The notes beneath the pieces were generated by a model, which was not told where the DNA came from, made no database searches, and was given only the letters and a program-made list of their open reading frames with translations. A stretch of DNA of 64,000 bases from positions 1 through 64,000 of the forward strand of contig NZ_JAUOQH010000014.1 in NCBI RefSeq assembly GCF_030547075.1, given 5' to 3'. This DNA is from Alteromonas sp. 1_MG-2023 (GTDB taxonomy: Bacteria; Pseudomonadota; Gammaproteobacteria; Enterobacterales; Alteromonadaceae). The stretch's first letter is position 1. Every line of letters begins with the position of its first letter. The translations under genes were made by a program, and so were the position numbers. Of the stretch, positions 38,565-46,225 are shown piece by piece.

Positions 38565-40329
38565 TGTTGCCCCCTTTAAGCCATGCACCTGAAGTAACAT
38601 GTTTATCATCTGGGGTCACATTTAGCATATGTAATGCGCCGCCCATAATTGATGAAAACACAGGCGCAGCCGTGTCACCGGCATGATACAAATCACCGCC
38701 AGGTTCATTAATAAGCACGATAGTGACAAGCCTTGGGTCGGAAACAGGGGCAATACCCGCAAAAATGTTTACATACTCTTCGCCATAGCCACCTGCTACT
38801 GCTTTACGGCTCGTACCGGTTTTACCCGCAACACGGTAGCCAGGAACAGCCGCTTTTTTCGCTGTACCGCCACGTTGAGTAACGCTTTCCATCATTTGCA
38901 CTATCGCTTTCGCGTTTTCTTCACTTATCACCCGCTCAGGCTGAGTTTGCCAACCGGTTTGCTGTGGCGACTTAATGATGTTTAATGGTTGCTTAACGCC
39001 ACCATTTGCAATTGTGGCGTATAACCTTCCTAGTTGTGCGGTAGTCACGGAAATACCGTATCCAAACGACAGTGTGGCCAGTTCGAATTCAGACCAGCGG
39101 CTACGATCGTAAAAAATACCGCTGCTTTCACCGGCCATATTTAATCCAGTGTCTGACATCAAACCAATATTGTAATATGTATCGAGTAAAAACTGCTTAG
39201 GCACAGAAAGGGCTAGTTTAGAGGTGCCCATGTTGCTTGAATGCTGAATAATTTCTTCAAGGGTAAGTTCACCATAATTTCTCGAATCTTTAACTAAGCT
39301 TCCACCAAGGCGCATCCAACCTGGGTTAGTGTCTATCACGTCTTCTGCTTCAACCTCTCCGAATTCCATGGCAGTTAATACTGCTAGAGGCTTTAATGCA
39401 GAACCGGGCTCGAATGCGTCGGTAATAACGCGGTTACGCATGCGGTGTGGTGAAATATTGCTACGATCGTTAGGGTTAAACGACGGCGCATTTACCATGG
39501 CCAGTACATCACCTGTTTTTACATCAATCACTACTGCTGATGCAGAGCTAGATTGATAGTAAATCATGGCTTCTTTGATTTCTTTGTAGGCTAACGCCTG
39601 AATACGTTGGTCGATAGTCAGTTGCAGGTTGCCCGCATCTTCACCAGAAGTGGTTTCTAAAATTTCTACCTGACGACCTTTGGCATCTCGGCGAATTTTG
39701 CGTGAGCCAGGCGTGCCGGTTAGCCACTCATCGTACATCCGCTCTAAGCCTTCAACACCGGTATCATCAACATCGGTCACACCAATTAACTGAGCAGACA
39801 CTTCACCAGTAGGGTAATAACGGCGGCTTTCGCGGCGTAAGTAAATGCCTGGAATATCAAGTTTATCAACATACTCAGCCATAGCCGGAGATACTTGGCG
39901 CTGCAAATACACAAAGCGGCGTTTAGGATTGCTGACTTTTTCTTGTAAGCTATCTACCGACTGCCCTAATACATCGGCCAGTGCTTGCCAGCGACGAGGC
40001 TCGGCAAGACCATCGTTTTCATGAATAATTTTAGGATCGGCGTAAATGGCACGAACCGGCACACTTACCGCTAGTTCAACGCCGTTTCTGTCTGTCACTA
40101 ACCCGCGATAGGTAGGCATGTTGCGCGTACGTAAAGTACGACTGTCGCCTTGTTGAATAAGCTCGTCAGGCTCAATAACTTGGATAAACGCCGCGCGGGC
40201 AGCCAGTGCTGCAAAAACCGAGATAACCACGATAAGCACAACCACAAAGCGCCAGTGCACCAAGCTTGGTGTGACATTTTGTTTTGCTCCGCTCGTTTTG
40301 CGGCTACGTTTAACGGTTTGCGTGGTCAT
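38554..40329 (-). CDS. ftsI: Septal transpeptidase FtsI (PBP3)
   Basis: This class B penicillin-binding protein cross-links septal peptidoglycan. The 591-residue protein has a basic cytosolic N-terminus, one membrane helix (about 27-48), a dimerisation/pedestal domain, and the transpeptidase. The acyl-serine is S310 in EPGSALKPL (SxxK), the second motif is S364-S365-N366 (SxN), and the third K503-T504-G505. It overlaps ftsL by 4 bases. Confidence 0.97.
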   Translation of the reverse strand: MTTQTVKRSRKTSGAKQNVTPSLVHWRFVVVLIVVISVFAALAARAAFIQVIEPDELIQQGDSRTLRTRNMPTYRGLVTDRNGVELAVSVPVRAIYADPKIIHENDGLAEPRRWQALADVLGQSVDSLQEKVSNPKRRFVYLQRQVSPAMAEYVDKLDIPGIYLRRESRRYYPTGEVSAQLIGVTDVDDTGVEGLERMYDEWLTGTPGSRKIRRDAKGRQVEILETTSGEDAGNLQLTIDQRIQALAYKEIKEAMIYYQSSSASAVVIDVKTGDVLAMVNAPSFNPNDRSNISPHRMRNRVITDAFEPGSALKPLAVLTAMEFGEVEAEDVIDTNPGWMRLGGSLVKDSRNYGELTLEEIIQHSSNMGTSKLALSVPKQFLLDTYYNIGLMSDTGLNMAGESSGIFYDRSRWSEFELATLSFGYGISVTTAQLGRLYATIANGGVKQPLNIIKSPQQTGWQTQPERVISEENAKAIVQMMESVTQRGGTAKKAAVPGYRVAGKTGTSRKAVAGGYGEEYVNIFAGIAPVSDPRLVTIVLINEPGGDLYHAGDTAAPVFSSIMGGALHMLNVTPDDKHVTSGAWLKGGNSGS

Positions 40330-40661
40330 TTAAGTCTCACCACCACTTCGTCATCGGCTGTTGGACGGTACATATCAAGTTGCTTTTCAACCAAGGTTTC
40401 AATGCGGTTATGTTCGGTAAGCGCACGTTGTTCAAGCACTAAATTGCGCCATTCAACATCAAGCTCATCTTTCTGTTGCATTAGGTCTTCAAGGGCAATA
40501 ACTTGCTGGCGATTTTGGTGGCTACCAAGGATTACCGCCATGCCACTAAGCAGAACCGCTAAATACAACAAAACCCGCAACTTGTTGCGGGTTAAATCTG
40601 ACACAATAATCAGCAGTAAACTGAAGTTTGTATTTGCCCTGTCAGGCTTACCTAACGTCAT
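40326..40661 (-). CDS. ftsL: Cell division protein FtsL
   Basis: FtsL is a bitopic divisome protein that partners FtsB and FtsQ and activates FtsWI. The 111-residue protein has a short cytosolic end, one membrane helix (about 28-48), and a periplasmic coiled coil with [20 protein letters not shown]. The fold, size and place between rsmH and ftsI define it, since FtsL sequences diverge greatly. It overlaps both neighbours by 4 bases. Confidence 0.93.
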   Translation of the reverse strand: MTLGKPDRANTNFSLLLIIVSDLTRNKLRVLLYLAVLLSGMAVILGSHQNRQQVIALEDLMQQKDELDVEWRNLVLEQRALTEHNRIETLVEKQLDMYRPTADDEVVVRLK

Positions 40662-41599
40662 AGCTTTTCGGCCACCCTTAACACGGAACTGCGTGAGCGA
40701 ACGTTGTTCGCAATCTCCAATTCAGAGGGTTTTATGGCCCGACTTAAGGCTTTTAAAACTTTGTCGGCATCTATTTCAGCTTGGGTTATGGGCAAATTAT
40801 GCGGTACTGATTTGCCTTTGCTTTGATCTTTTATAAAGCGTTTTACTAATCGGTCTTCTAAAGAATGAAAAGAAATAACCGCCAAACGCCCTTCTTTTGC
40901 TAACACTTGAGTGGCTGCTTTTAGGCCTATTCGCAGCTGCTCTAGTTCAGCATTAATGTAAATTCGGATACCTTGAAATGCCCGCGTGGCAGGATGCTTA
41001 AACTTATCTTTTACTGGCACGGCTTCGTCAATAAGCGCGGCCAACTGAGCAGTACGCGTAATCGGTGTGGTTTCACGGGTATTTACAATGGCGTGCGCAA
41101 TACGTTTGCCAAACTTCTCTTCACCAAATTCTTTGATAACTTGAGTAATGTCTTGTTCTTCAGCACGGGCTAACCAATCGGCTGCACTTTCACCACGAGA
41201 AGTGTCCATCCGCATATCTAGTGGACCGTCGCGAAGAAAACTAAATCCACGTTCGGCATCATCAAGCTGAGGCGAAGAAACACCCAAGTCCATTAATACG
41301 CCGTCAATCTTTCCGGTTAAACCAAGAGCTTCAATTTCTTCGGCCATGTCGCCAAAAGGAGAATGAATAATACGGAAACGGCTATCGTCGGCAAAACGCT
41401 TAGCCGCTTCTATGGCCTGTGGGTCGCGATCAAACGCGATTAGGCTACCATCGCTACCTAACGCATCAAGAATATGCGCAGAATGGCCTCCACGGCCGAA
41501 TGTGGCATCAATATAAATACCGTTGGGTTTGATAGCCAGGGCTTCTATGCACTCGTCGAGTAACACGGAAACATGTTTGAATTCGTTAGATTGGCTCAT
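40658..41599 (-). CDS. rsmH: 16S rRNA (cytosine1402-N4)-methyltransferase
   Basis: This SAM-dependent enzyme methylates N4 of C1402 in the ribosomal P site. The 313-residue protein has [13 protein letters not shown] and the SAM motif [36 protein letters not shown] and MRMDTS follow, then [11 protein letters not shown] and [15 protein letters not shown]. It overlaps mraZ and ftsL by 4 bases each. Confidence 0.97.
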   Translation of the reverse strand: MSQSNEFKHVSVLLDECIEALAIKPNGIYIDATFGRGGHSAHILDALGSDGSLIAFDRDPQAIEAAKRFADDSRFRIIHSPFGDMAEEIEALGLTGKIDGVLMDLGVSSPQLDDAERGFSFLRDGPLDMRMDTSRGESAADWLARAEEQDITQVIKEFGEEKFGKRIAHAIVNTRETTPITRTAQLAALIDEAVPVKDKFKHPATRAFQGIRIYINAELEQLRIGLKAATQVLAKEGRLAVISFHSLEDRLVKRFIKDQSKGKSVPHNLPITQAEIDADKVLKALSRAIKPSELEIANNVRSRSSVLRVAEKL

Positions 41600-42054
41600 A
41601 AAGAAAAGTCCTGTAAACGTTCGGTGAGTTCAAATTCGCCTTTGCGTTCGGTATCCATATCAAGCTCAACTTGTTCAGCCCATACTTCGGCATCCCAAAT
41701 TTCAAACTTATTCAACTGACCAACTAACATGACTTCTTTTGATAGGTGAGCATGAAGGCGTAGAGGAGTAGGAAGCAGAATTCGTCCGCTTTTGTCCATT
41801 TCACCTTCTGTAGCATGACCCAGTAATAAACGCTGCATGCGTCTTTCCGCCGGAATCATGCTTGAGAACTTAATGAGTTTAAGCTCAATTTCTTCCCATT
41901 CGGGAAGTGGGTAAAGCAGCAAACAACTTTGCTGTGTATCGACCGTACAGACCAGCTGTCCATTACAATCATCCAGCAGCGACTGCCGATACTTTGTCGG
42001 TATCGCTAGTCTGCCTTTTGTGTCCAGATTGATTGCGTTAGCGCCGCGGAACAT
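41596..42054 (-). CDS. mraZ: Transcriptional regulator MraZ
   Basis: This ring-forming AbrB-fold regulator represses the dcw cluster in E. coli. The 152-residue protein has two SpoVT-AbrB repeats with the conserved DxxxR motifs: [14 protein letters not shown] near the N-terminus and [14 protein letters not shown] in the second half. It is the first gene of the 17-kb dcw run. Three 10-bp-phased TGG boxes upstream suggest autoregulation. Confidence 0.97.
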   Translation of the reverse strand: MFRGANAINLDTKGRLAIPTKYRQSLLDDCNGQLVCTVDTQQSCLLLYPLPEWEEIELKLIKFSSMIPAERRMQRLLLGHATEGEMDKSGRILLPTPLRLHAHLSKEVMLVGQLNKFEIWDAEVWAEQVELDMDTERKGEFELTERLQDFSL

Positions 42055-42129
42055 TCCCCTAGCCTTCTATATTTTGCTCTTGGTTTTCTTGTTTTTTTGA
42101 GTACTGATCTGCAAAACAATGATGGTTCG

Positions 42130-42154
42130 ATCCACTATTCGCCACATTTACCCA
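42130..42154 (-). promoter_or_regulatory. MraZ-type operator: three phased TGG boxes
   Basis: On the minus strand the boxes read TGGGT-AAATG-TGGCG-AATAG-TGGAT, three 5-base boxes spaced exactly 10 bp (42150-42154, 42140-42144, 42130-42134). Established MraZ operators are direct repeats of TGGGN spaced by 5 bases. The first box is perfect and the other two keep TGG. They lie just downstream of a promoter-like element. Confidence 0.7.
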
Positions 42155-42163
42155 CTGATTGAC

Positions 42164-42193
42164 AGTTTAGGTATCATTGATCCCCACTGTCAA
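42164..42193 (-). promoter_or_regulatory. Putative sigma-70 promoter for mraZ/dcw
   Basis: On the minus strand TTGACA (perfect -35, 42188-42193) is separated by 18 bases from TAAACT (-10, 4 of 6 matches, 42164-42169). It sits about 110 bases before the mraZ start and directly upstream of the TGG boxes. Confidence 0.55.
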
Positions 42194-42585
42194 GCTAAAA
42201 AGCACAGTGAAGGCCACGTATTTACTGGCTTTAAACTGTGGTTACATACAGTGTTTTGGCGAAGTAGTTGATAAAGCCGAGGAAAAACGAGGGTAAATAA
42301 TTTCATTGCTAGTAGATTTTTCTTAGGACTATTTTCCTAGGGCCGTTTTCTAACAACCGTTTTATAAAAACATGAATGGATGAGCACAGACGGTAACAAA
42401 CGTTATGTATGAATAACGGTATGTAATACTCCACAACATCTAACGTTGAAGCTGATTGTGAGCAACATGAGATAGGCGTTTGGAATAAGGCACTAAAAAA
42501 CTGATCTACTCTACAGTTTACGGATTCAATGCATTTTGCCACATTAACACCGTGCAATTCGGCACAGTTTACAGGAATAAATATT

Positions 42586-42756
42586 ATGTATGAATTATCA
42601 AACCAAGAAGTAGAAAGCGTTGCAGGCGGCCTTACAATTAGCTGCTGTAATTTCAACGTAGGATTTTTTGAGATTAGCTCCGATGTCTTTAGTTACAATT
42701 TGAATTTAAAACTAAACTACAGCAGCAGAATTAACGCCCCCTATAATCGCTTATAA
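42586..42756 (+). CDS. Double-glycine leader peptide (microcin/bacteriocin-type precursor)
   Basis: This 56-residue precursor begins at ATG 42586, 8 bases after an AGGAA ribosome site. The first 15 residues, MYELSNQEVESVAGG, follow the bacteriocin-type leader pattern (M-x-E-L-S-x-x-E-V-x-x-V-x-G-G) recognised by C39-peptidase ABC exporters. Cleavage after GG would release about 41 residues, LTISCC onward, with two adjacent cysteines (C20, C21), one Gly, alternating hydrophobic/polar strands and a basic Asn/Arg C-terminus. It is not Gly-rich, unlike most class II microcins. The leader pattern is established; that this peptide is antimicrobial, a signal or an adhesin is unknown. No exporter is in the window. 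It is 11 bp upstream of a PrsW-like membrane protein. Confidence 0.72.
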   Translation: MYELSNQEVESVAGGLTISCCNFNVGFFEISSDVFSYNLNLKLNYSSRINAPYNRL

Positions 42757-42767
42757 GGTAAGTGAAA

Positions 42768-43538
42768 ATGATTGCCCTGCTGAGTGTTATATTACTATCA
42801 ACATCACTATTAGCCACCACAGTGCTATGCTTCAGGGCTATCATCCATCAAACTAGAAAAACAGGGATGATCGCGTTTTGGATTATCGCATTGTTTTTCT
42901 TTCTGGTTCTTATCATTAGCCCTTTAAGGACTTCAGCAGTATCTGTTTTGGAAGCTGGCAATATAAAAGCGTTTTTTTTTCGCGGCGTCTTTGAAGAATG
43001 CCTAAAAGGCTTTTGCGTTTTATTTTACTGCAGCCATCCGCTCACGTTGAACCAATTAAAAACCAATGGTTTTACTAATAATATCTTGTGGCCATTTGCT
43101 CTGTTTATTTCTATGTTGGAAAACTGGCAGATATTTTTAGAACCTATCATCAGTACAATACTGTACTTAAACCAGTTCTCGCAAAACCCCGAAGTCAGGG
43201 AACATCTTGAATTATGGTTAGCCCAAATTCCTGCGGTGCAATACTATTCAACGTCCGGCCTGTACCTGTTAGCCACTAGCGCATTTACTCGCATTTTAAT
43301 TCACTTCGGCCTATTATGGTTTTTCGTTTATTTTTGGACCAGCCAGAAGAAAAGTTTGGCGCTTTGTATTTCTGCATTGCATGGTTTAATCAATTTTTTT
43401 ATCGCTAATGTAAAAGTGTCTATTGAGTCGGTACATACAGAAACTATTACAATATCTGCGCTATATATTACTCTCGCATGTCTCTTCATATTTTGTATTA
43501 AACGCGTAAGAAAAAGTCCCTCTGAATTTAGCGAATAG
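42768..43538 (+). CDS. PrsW/CPBP-like multi-pass membrane protein, possible intramembrane protease
   Basis: This 256-residue protein has about seven hydrophobic segments (near 1-25, 34-53, 70-90, 105-135, 172-190, 197-215, 228-245). Candidate metal- or Glu-protease residues match the PrsW order: EECLK (E76, E77, K80), then EN (E118-N119) in a membrane segment, then H179 and H205 in helices followed by Gly. Family proteins include site-1 proteases and, among the related CPBP proteins, bacteriocin-immunity proteins. I start at ATG 42768 (AAGG 10 bases upstream) rather than GTG 42762. Only 11 bp separate it from the leader-peptide gene, so co-translation and a role in processing, release or immunity are inferred. 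The match is motif-level only. Confidence 0.6.
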   Translation: MIALLSVILLSTSLLATTVLCFRAIIHQTRKTGMIAFWIIALFFFLVLIISPLRTSAVSVLEAGNIKAFFFRGVFEECLKGFCVLFYCSHPLTLNQLKTNGFTNNILWPFALFISMLENWQIFLEPIISTILYLNQFSQNPEVREHLELWLAQIPAVQYYSTSGLYLLATSAFTRILIHFGLLWFFVYFWTSQKKSLALCISALHGLINFFIANVKVSIESVHTETITISALYITLACLFIFCIKRVRKSPSEFSE

Positions 43539-43546
43539 ATACAAAA

Positions 43547-43580
43547 AAGCCGATACGCGTTTCCTTGTATCGGCCTTTTA
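43547..43580. terminator. Bidirectional terminator between PrsW-like gene and SapC gene
   Basis: The stem GCCGATAC (43549-43556) and GTATCGGC (43567-43574) has a 10-base loop, flanked by an A run and CTTTT. It serves the cassette on the plus strand and the SapC gene on the minus strand. Confidence 0.8.
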
Positions 43581-43632
43581 TTCAATAATTATCAATTTAA
43601 TAGTTATCAATCACCATAGATGGCGATTAAGC

Positions 43633-44400
43633 TTATGCGCTTGGCGCTTCAGCTTGTGCATCTTCAGGCTTAACAACTGTCAATTGCATGTTGCGAATTG
43701 GGTTGTCTGTGCCGTTTGATAGCTCAACTAAGCGGTTCAATTGACCTGCTGACATCATTACTGCGTACATAGCGCCTAAAAAACCTGACTTGTGTAGCTC
43801 AGTCACTTTCTCTTCTGGCAACTCAAGTACTTTCTTTTCGTTGATGTTTAGCATGCCAGTAACGTTACGTTGCTGACCGCTTTGGTATGTAAGACGAATT
43901 TGAATTGGGTCTAGCAAATCAAGTTCTACAACCTGTTGAACAAAACGCTGAGTCATCATTTCGCTGTTTGCAAGGTCAGCTAAAAATTGCTGACGGTTTT
44001 GCAAGAATTCCGTTGGCTCACCAGCATCAGTAAATAAAGGCTGGCCTTCATCACCGATTAATTCGCTGTTCTCATCAATGTATACACCTAACTTTTCACC
44101 ATCAGGGCGAACATCAAAAGGGTAACGAAGAATGTTCATTGGTACATGCGGACCCTGCCACTTGTCGCCAGTAAGAAACAGGTTTTTGTTCTGTTCCATA
44201 CCAAGCATTGCAACAACGTGGTGGCGCTTAGCGTTAGTATCTTCAATAAATACTAGCGGCATAGTTGCTGCTAATTGAGCAAACTCACGAATAGTAGCTG
44301 CTGCAAGGTGCGTATCTTTCGCAAATTTAAAGGTATTGCTAACCGCGACTTTCAAGTCTTTGTGTTTTTCTTTATCTAGCGGTACAAAATTAATAGCCAT
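43633..44400 (-). CDS. SapC-family protein
   Basis: This 255-residue SapC-family protein belongs to the group named for a Campylobacter S-layer locus; the molecular function is unknown and it has no signal peptide here. The N-terminal pattern INFVPLDKEKHKDLKV and the segment LAATMPLVFIEDT are family-like. The core MLGMEQNKNLFLTGDKWQG and YPFDVRPDGEKLGVYIDENS also fit. I start at Met5 of the open frame (44400); the ATG at 44412 is possible. It is monocistronic. SapC proteins often lie near tryptophan-halogenase or TonB genes; none is seen here. Confidence 0.82.
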   Translation of the reverse strand: MAINFVPLDKEKHKDLKVAVSNTFKFAKDTHLAAATIREFAQLAATMPLVFIEDTNAKRHHVVAMLGMEQNKNLFLTGDKWQGPHVPMNILRYPFDVRPDGEKLGVYIDENSELIGDEGQPLFTDAGEPTEFLQNRQQFLADLANSEMMTQRFVQQVVELDLLDPIQIRLTYQSGQQRNVTGMLNINEKKVLELPEEKVTELHKSGFLGAMYAVMMSAGQLNRLVELSNGTDNPIRNMQLTVVKPEDAQAEAPSA

Positions 44401-44764
44401 TTTCGTTCTCATACTTGTTTACTGTGGCCCCTATAAATTAACTGAGAAGTGAGGGGTGCCACGAAAAATTATGTAGGCCGCGTGGATGAACTCACTCTCA
44501 TCCTTTTCGGCGACGCGCTCGGGAGTATCCCGCATTCGCGTTATGAAGTCACGCGCCAACACAATAACAAGTTTTAAATTTTTATTGCAATGTAAAATTA
44601 AAGTGAATGGTAGCAACCGCTCTAAAAATACACAATTTAGCCAAATTAACCCCGCTAAAAATCGAAAACAGCATAAATAAGATATTATGCCACTGTGGGG
44701 CATTGTAGCTAAGCAGCTTTTCTTTTAGTCTTTTGTATTACAACAATGATAAGGAAAAACTAAA
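44401..44764. other. Intergenic region between SapC gene and dipeptidase
   Basis: This 364-bp AT-rich gap holds the divergent promoters of both genes. A small hairpin ATGCC-ACTGTG-GGGCAT lies near 44687-44704, and GATAAGG, the dipeptidase ribosome site, is just before its ATG. I see no gene of its own. Confidence 0.4.
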
Positions 44765-45979
44765 ATGAAAGGCTTCTTCCCGCTAAAATCTTGTGCACTC
44801 GCAATTTTCACTCTACTTTGCGCGTCGGCAATTGCTGCCGATACTCCTGCTTACACTGCCGGTGAAAAAGCGGTAAAAATTGCTCAAGAAACTATTATTG
44901 TTGATGGTCACATTGATGTGCCTTATCGCGTAAAAAATGCTTGGGTAGATGTGACAAAAGCCACTGAAGATGGCGACTTTGATTATCCTCGTGCAGTAAA
45001 AGGCGGCTTGAATGCGCCCTTTATGTCTATTTATGTGCCAGCGAGTTTAGATAATTCTCCAGAGTCTACCCAACTTGCGCATCTTCTTATCGATTCTGTA
45101 GAAGCCATTGTTGCTCGTGCTCCTGATAAATTTGCCATTGCAAAAAGCCCATCTGATGTAAAAGCACAATTTGAAAAAGGCATTATCTCTTTGCCTTTAG
45201 GTATGGAAAATGGTTCGCCTATTCAAGGTGATTTAGCAAACTTAGAAACCTTTTACGAGCGTGGCATTCGCTACATTACGTTAGCGCACAGTCAGTCGAA
45301 CCATATCTCAGATTCATCTTACGATTTACGCCGGCAATGGAAAGGCTTAAGCCCTTTTGGTAAAACATTAGTTACTGAAATGAACAACATCGGTATTATG
45401 CTGGATATTTCGCACGTTTCTGACGATGCTTTTTATCAAGTGATTGAATTGACTAAGGTGCCTGTTATTGCATCTCACTCTTCGCTTCGCCGCTTCACGC
45501 CAGGTTTCGAGCGTAATATGAATGATGAAATGGTAAAAGCGCTGGGCGATAACGGCGGCGTTATCATGATTAACTTCGGTTCAAGCTTTGTGACAAAAGA
45601 AGCGGGCAAGTGGCGCGCTGGGCTTACTCAAGCTCGCAAGGCAGTGATTGAAGCTGAAGGTGAAGATAGCCCTAAACTCGAAAATTTCGAAGCAAATTAC
45701 CGCAAAGAAGTTGCTTACCCGTATTCAACCCTTGATGAAGTGCTTGATCATATTGACCATGTTGTAGAGCTGGTTGGTATTGATCATGTGGGCATTGGTT
45801 CTGATTACGACGGTGTAGGTGATTCGCTACCTATTGGTTTAAAAGATGTCGCTAGCTTCCCTAACCTTGTTCAGGGCTTGCTAGATAGAAAATACAGCCG
45901 TACAGATATTGAAAAAATTCTGAGCGGGAATTTGTTACGTGTATGGACGCAAGTAGAAGAGTACGCTAGTAAGCATTGA
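44765..45979 (+). CDS. Secreted membrane dipeptidase (M19, renal dipeptidase family)
   Basis: This zinc dipeptidase probably acts in the periplasm. The 404-residue precursor has a signal peptide (SCALAIFTLLCASAIAADTP, cleavage after AIA). The first metal-binding HxD lies in IIVDGHIDVPYR. GMENGSPIQG carries the bridging Glu. The remaining His ligands lie in YITLAHSQSNHI and VIASHSSLRRFTPGFERN. The C-terminal ELVGIDHVGIGSDYDG is the M19 signature. It ends at a strong terminator. The substrates are unspecified dipeptides. Confidence 0.92.
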   Translation: MKGFFPLKSCALAIFTLLCASAIAADTPAYTAGEKAVKIAQETIIVDGHIDVPYRVKNAWVDVTKATEDGDFDYPRAVKGGLNAPFMSIYVPASLDNSPESTQLAHLLIDSVEAIVARAPDKFAIAKSPSDVKAQFEKGIISLPLGMENGSPIQGDLANLETFYERGIRYITLAHSQSNHISDSSYDLRRQWKGLSPFGKTLVTEMNNIGIMLDISHVSDDAFYQVIELTKVPVIASHSSLRRFTPGFERNMNDEMVKALGDNGGVIMINFGSSFVTKEAGKWRAGLTQARKAVIEAEGEDSPKLENFEANYRKEVAYPYSTLDEVLDHIDHVVELVGIDHVGIGSDYDGVGDSLPIGLKDVASFPNLVQGLLDRKYSRTDIEKILSGNLLRVWTQVEEYASKH

Positions 45980-46059
45980 TTTTTATTCGCTGAGCGTTAA
46001 TTCCAGATGCTTTGAACGTTAGTTTTAAAGGCGGTTACGAAGCAATTTGTAGAAAAATG

Positions 46060-46093
46060 AAGGGCAGTTAGCATCGTCTAACTGCCCTTTCTT
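46060..46093. terminator. Bidirectional terminator after the dipeptidase gene
   Basis: Perfect 12-bp arms AAGGGCAGTTAG (46060-46071) and CTAACTGCCCTT (46078-46089) have a 6-base loop and are followed by TCTTT. It can also stop the efflux operon arriving on the minus strand. Confidence 0.85.
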
Positions 46094-46225
46094 TATGTAC
46101 CTATGGGCTTTTGCTTATAGGTCTGTACTCATGAACCTGTTTCTGTTTTTTCATTTTTTATCTCAGACTTAACCTTTCCCTATAAGATTACTTCGGTCTA
46201 GTTTTAAACTAACCCTGCCCTAATA

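Larger units (their letters stand above)
42055..42585. other. Intergenic region between mraZ and the peptide cassette
   Basis: This 531-bp gap lies between divergent units. It contains the mraZ promoter and operator (42130-42193). Nearer the peptide gene, the 9-bp word ACAGTTTAC is repeated at 42513-42521 and 42564-42572. The rest is AT-rich and without a credible gene; a minus-strand frame at 42309-42656 has no family features and covers the peptide start. Confidence 0.5.

Noticed and set aside
42309..42656. 115-codon minus-strand frame over the start of the GG-leader gene
   Set aside because: It has no family features, and the plus-strand peptide has both a ribosome site and a textbook leader.
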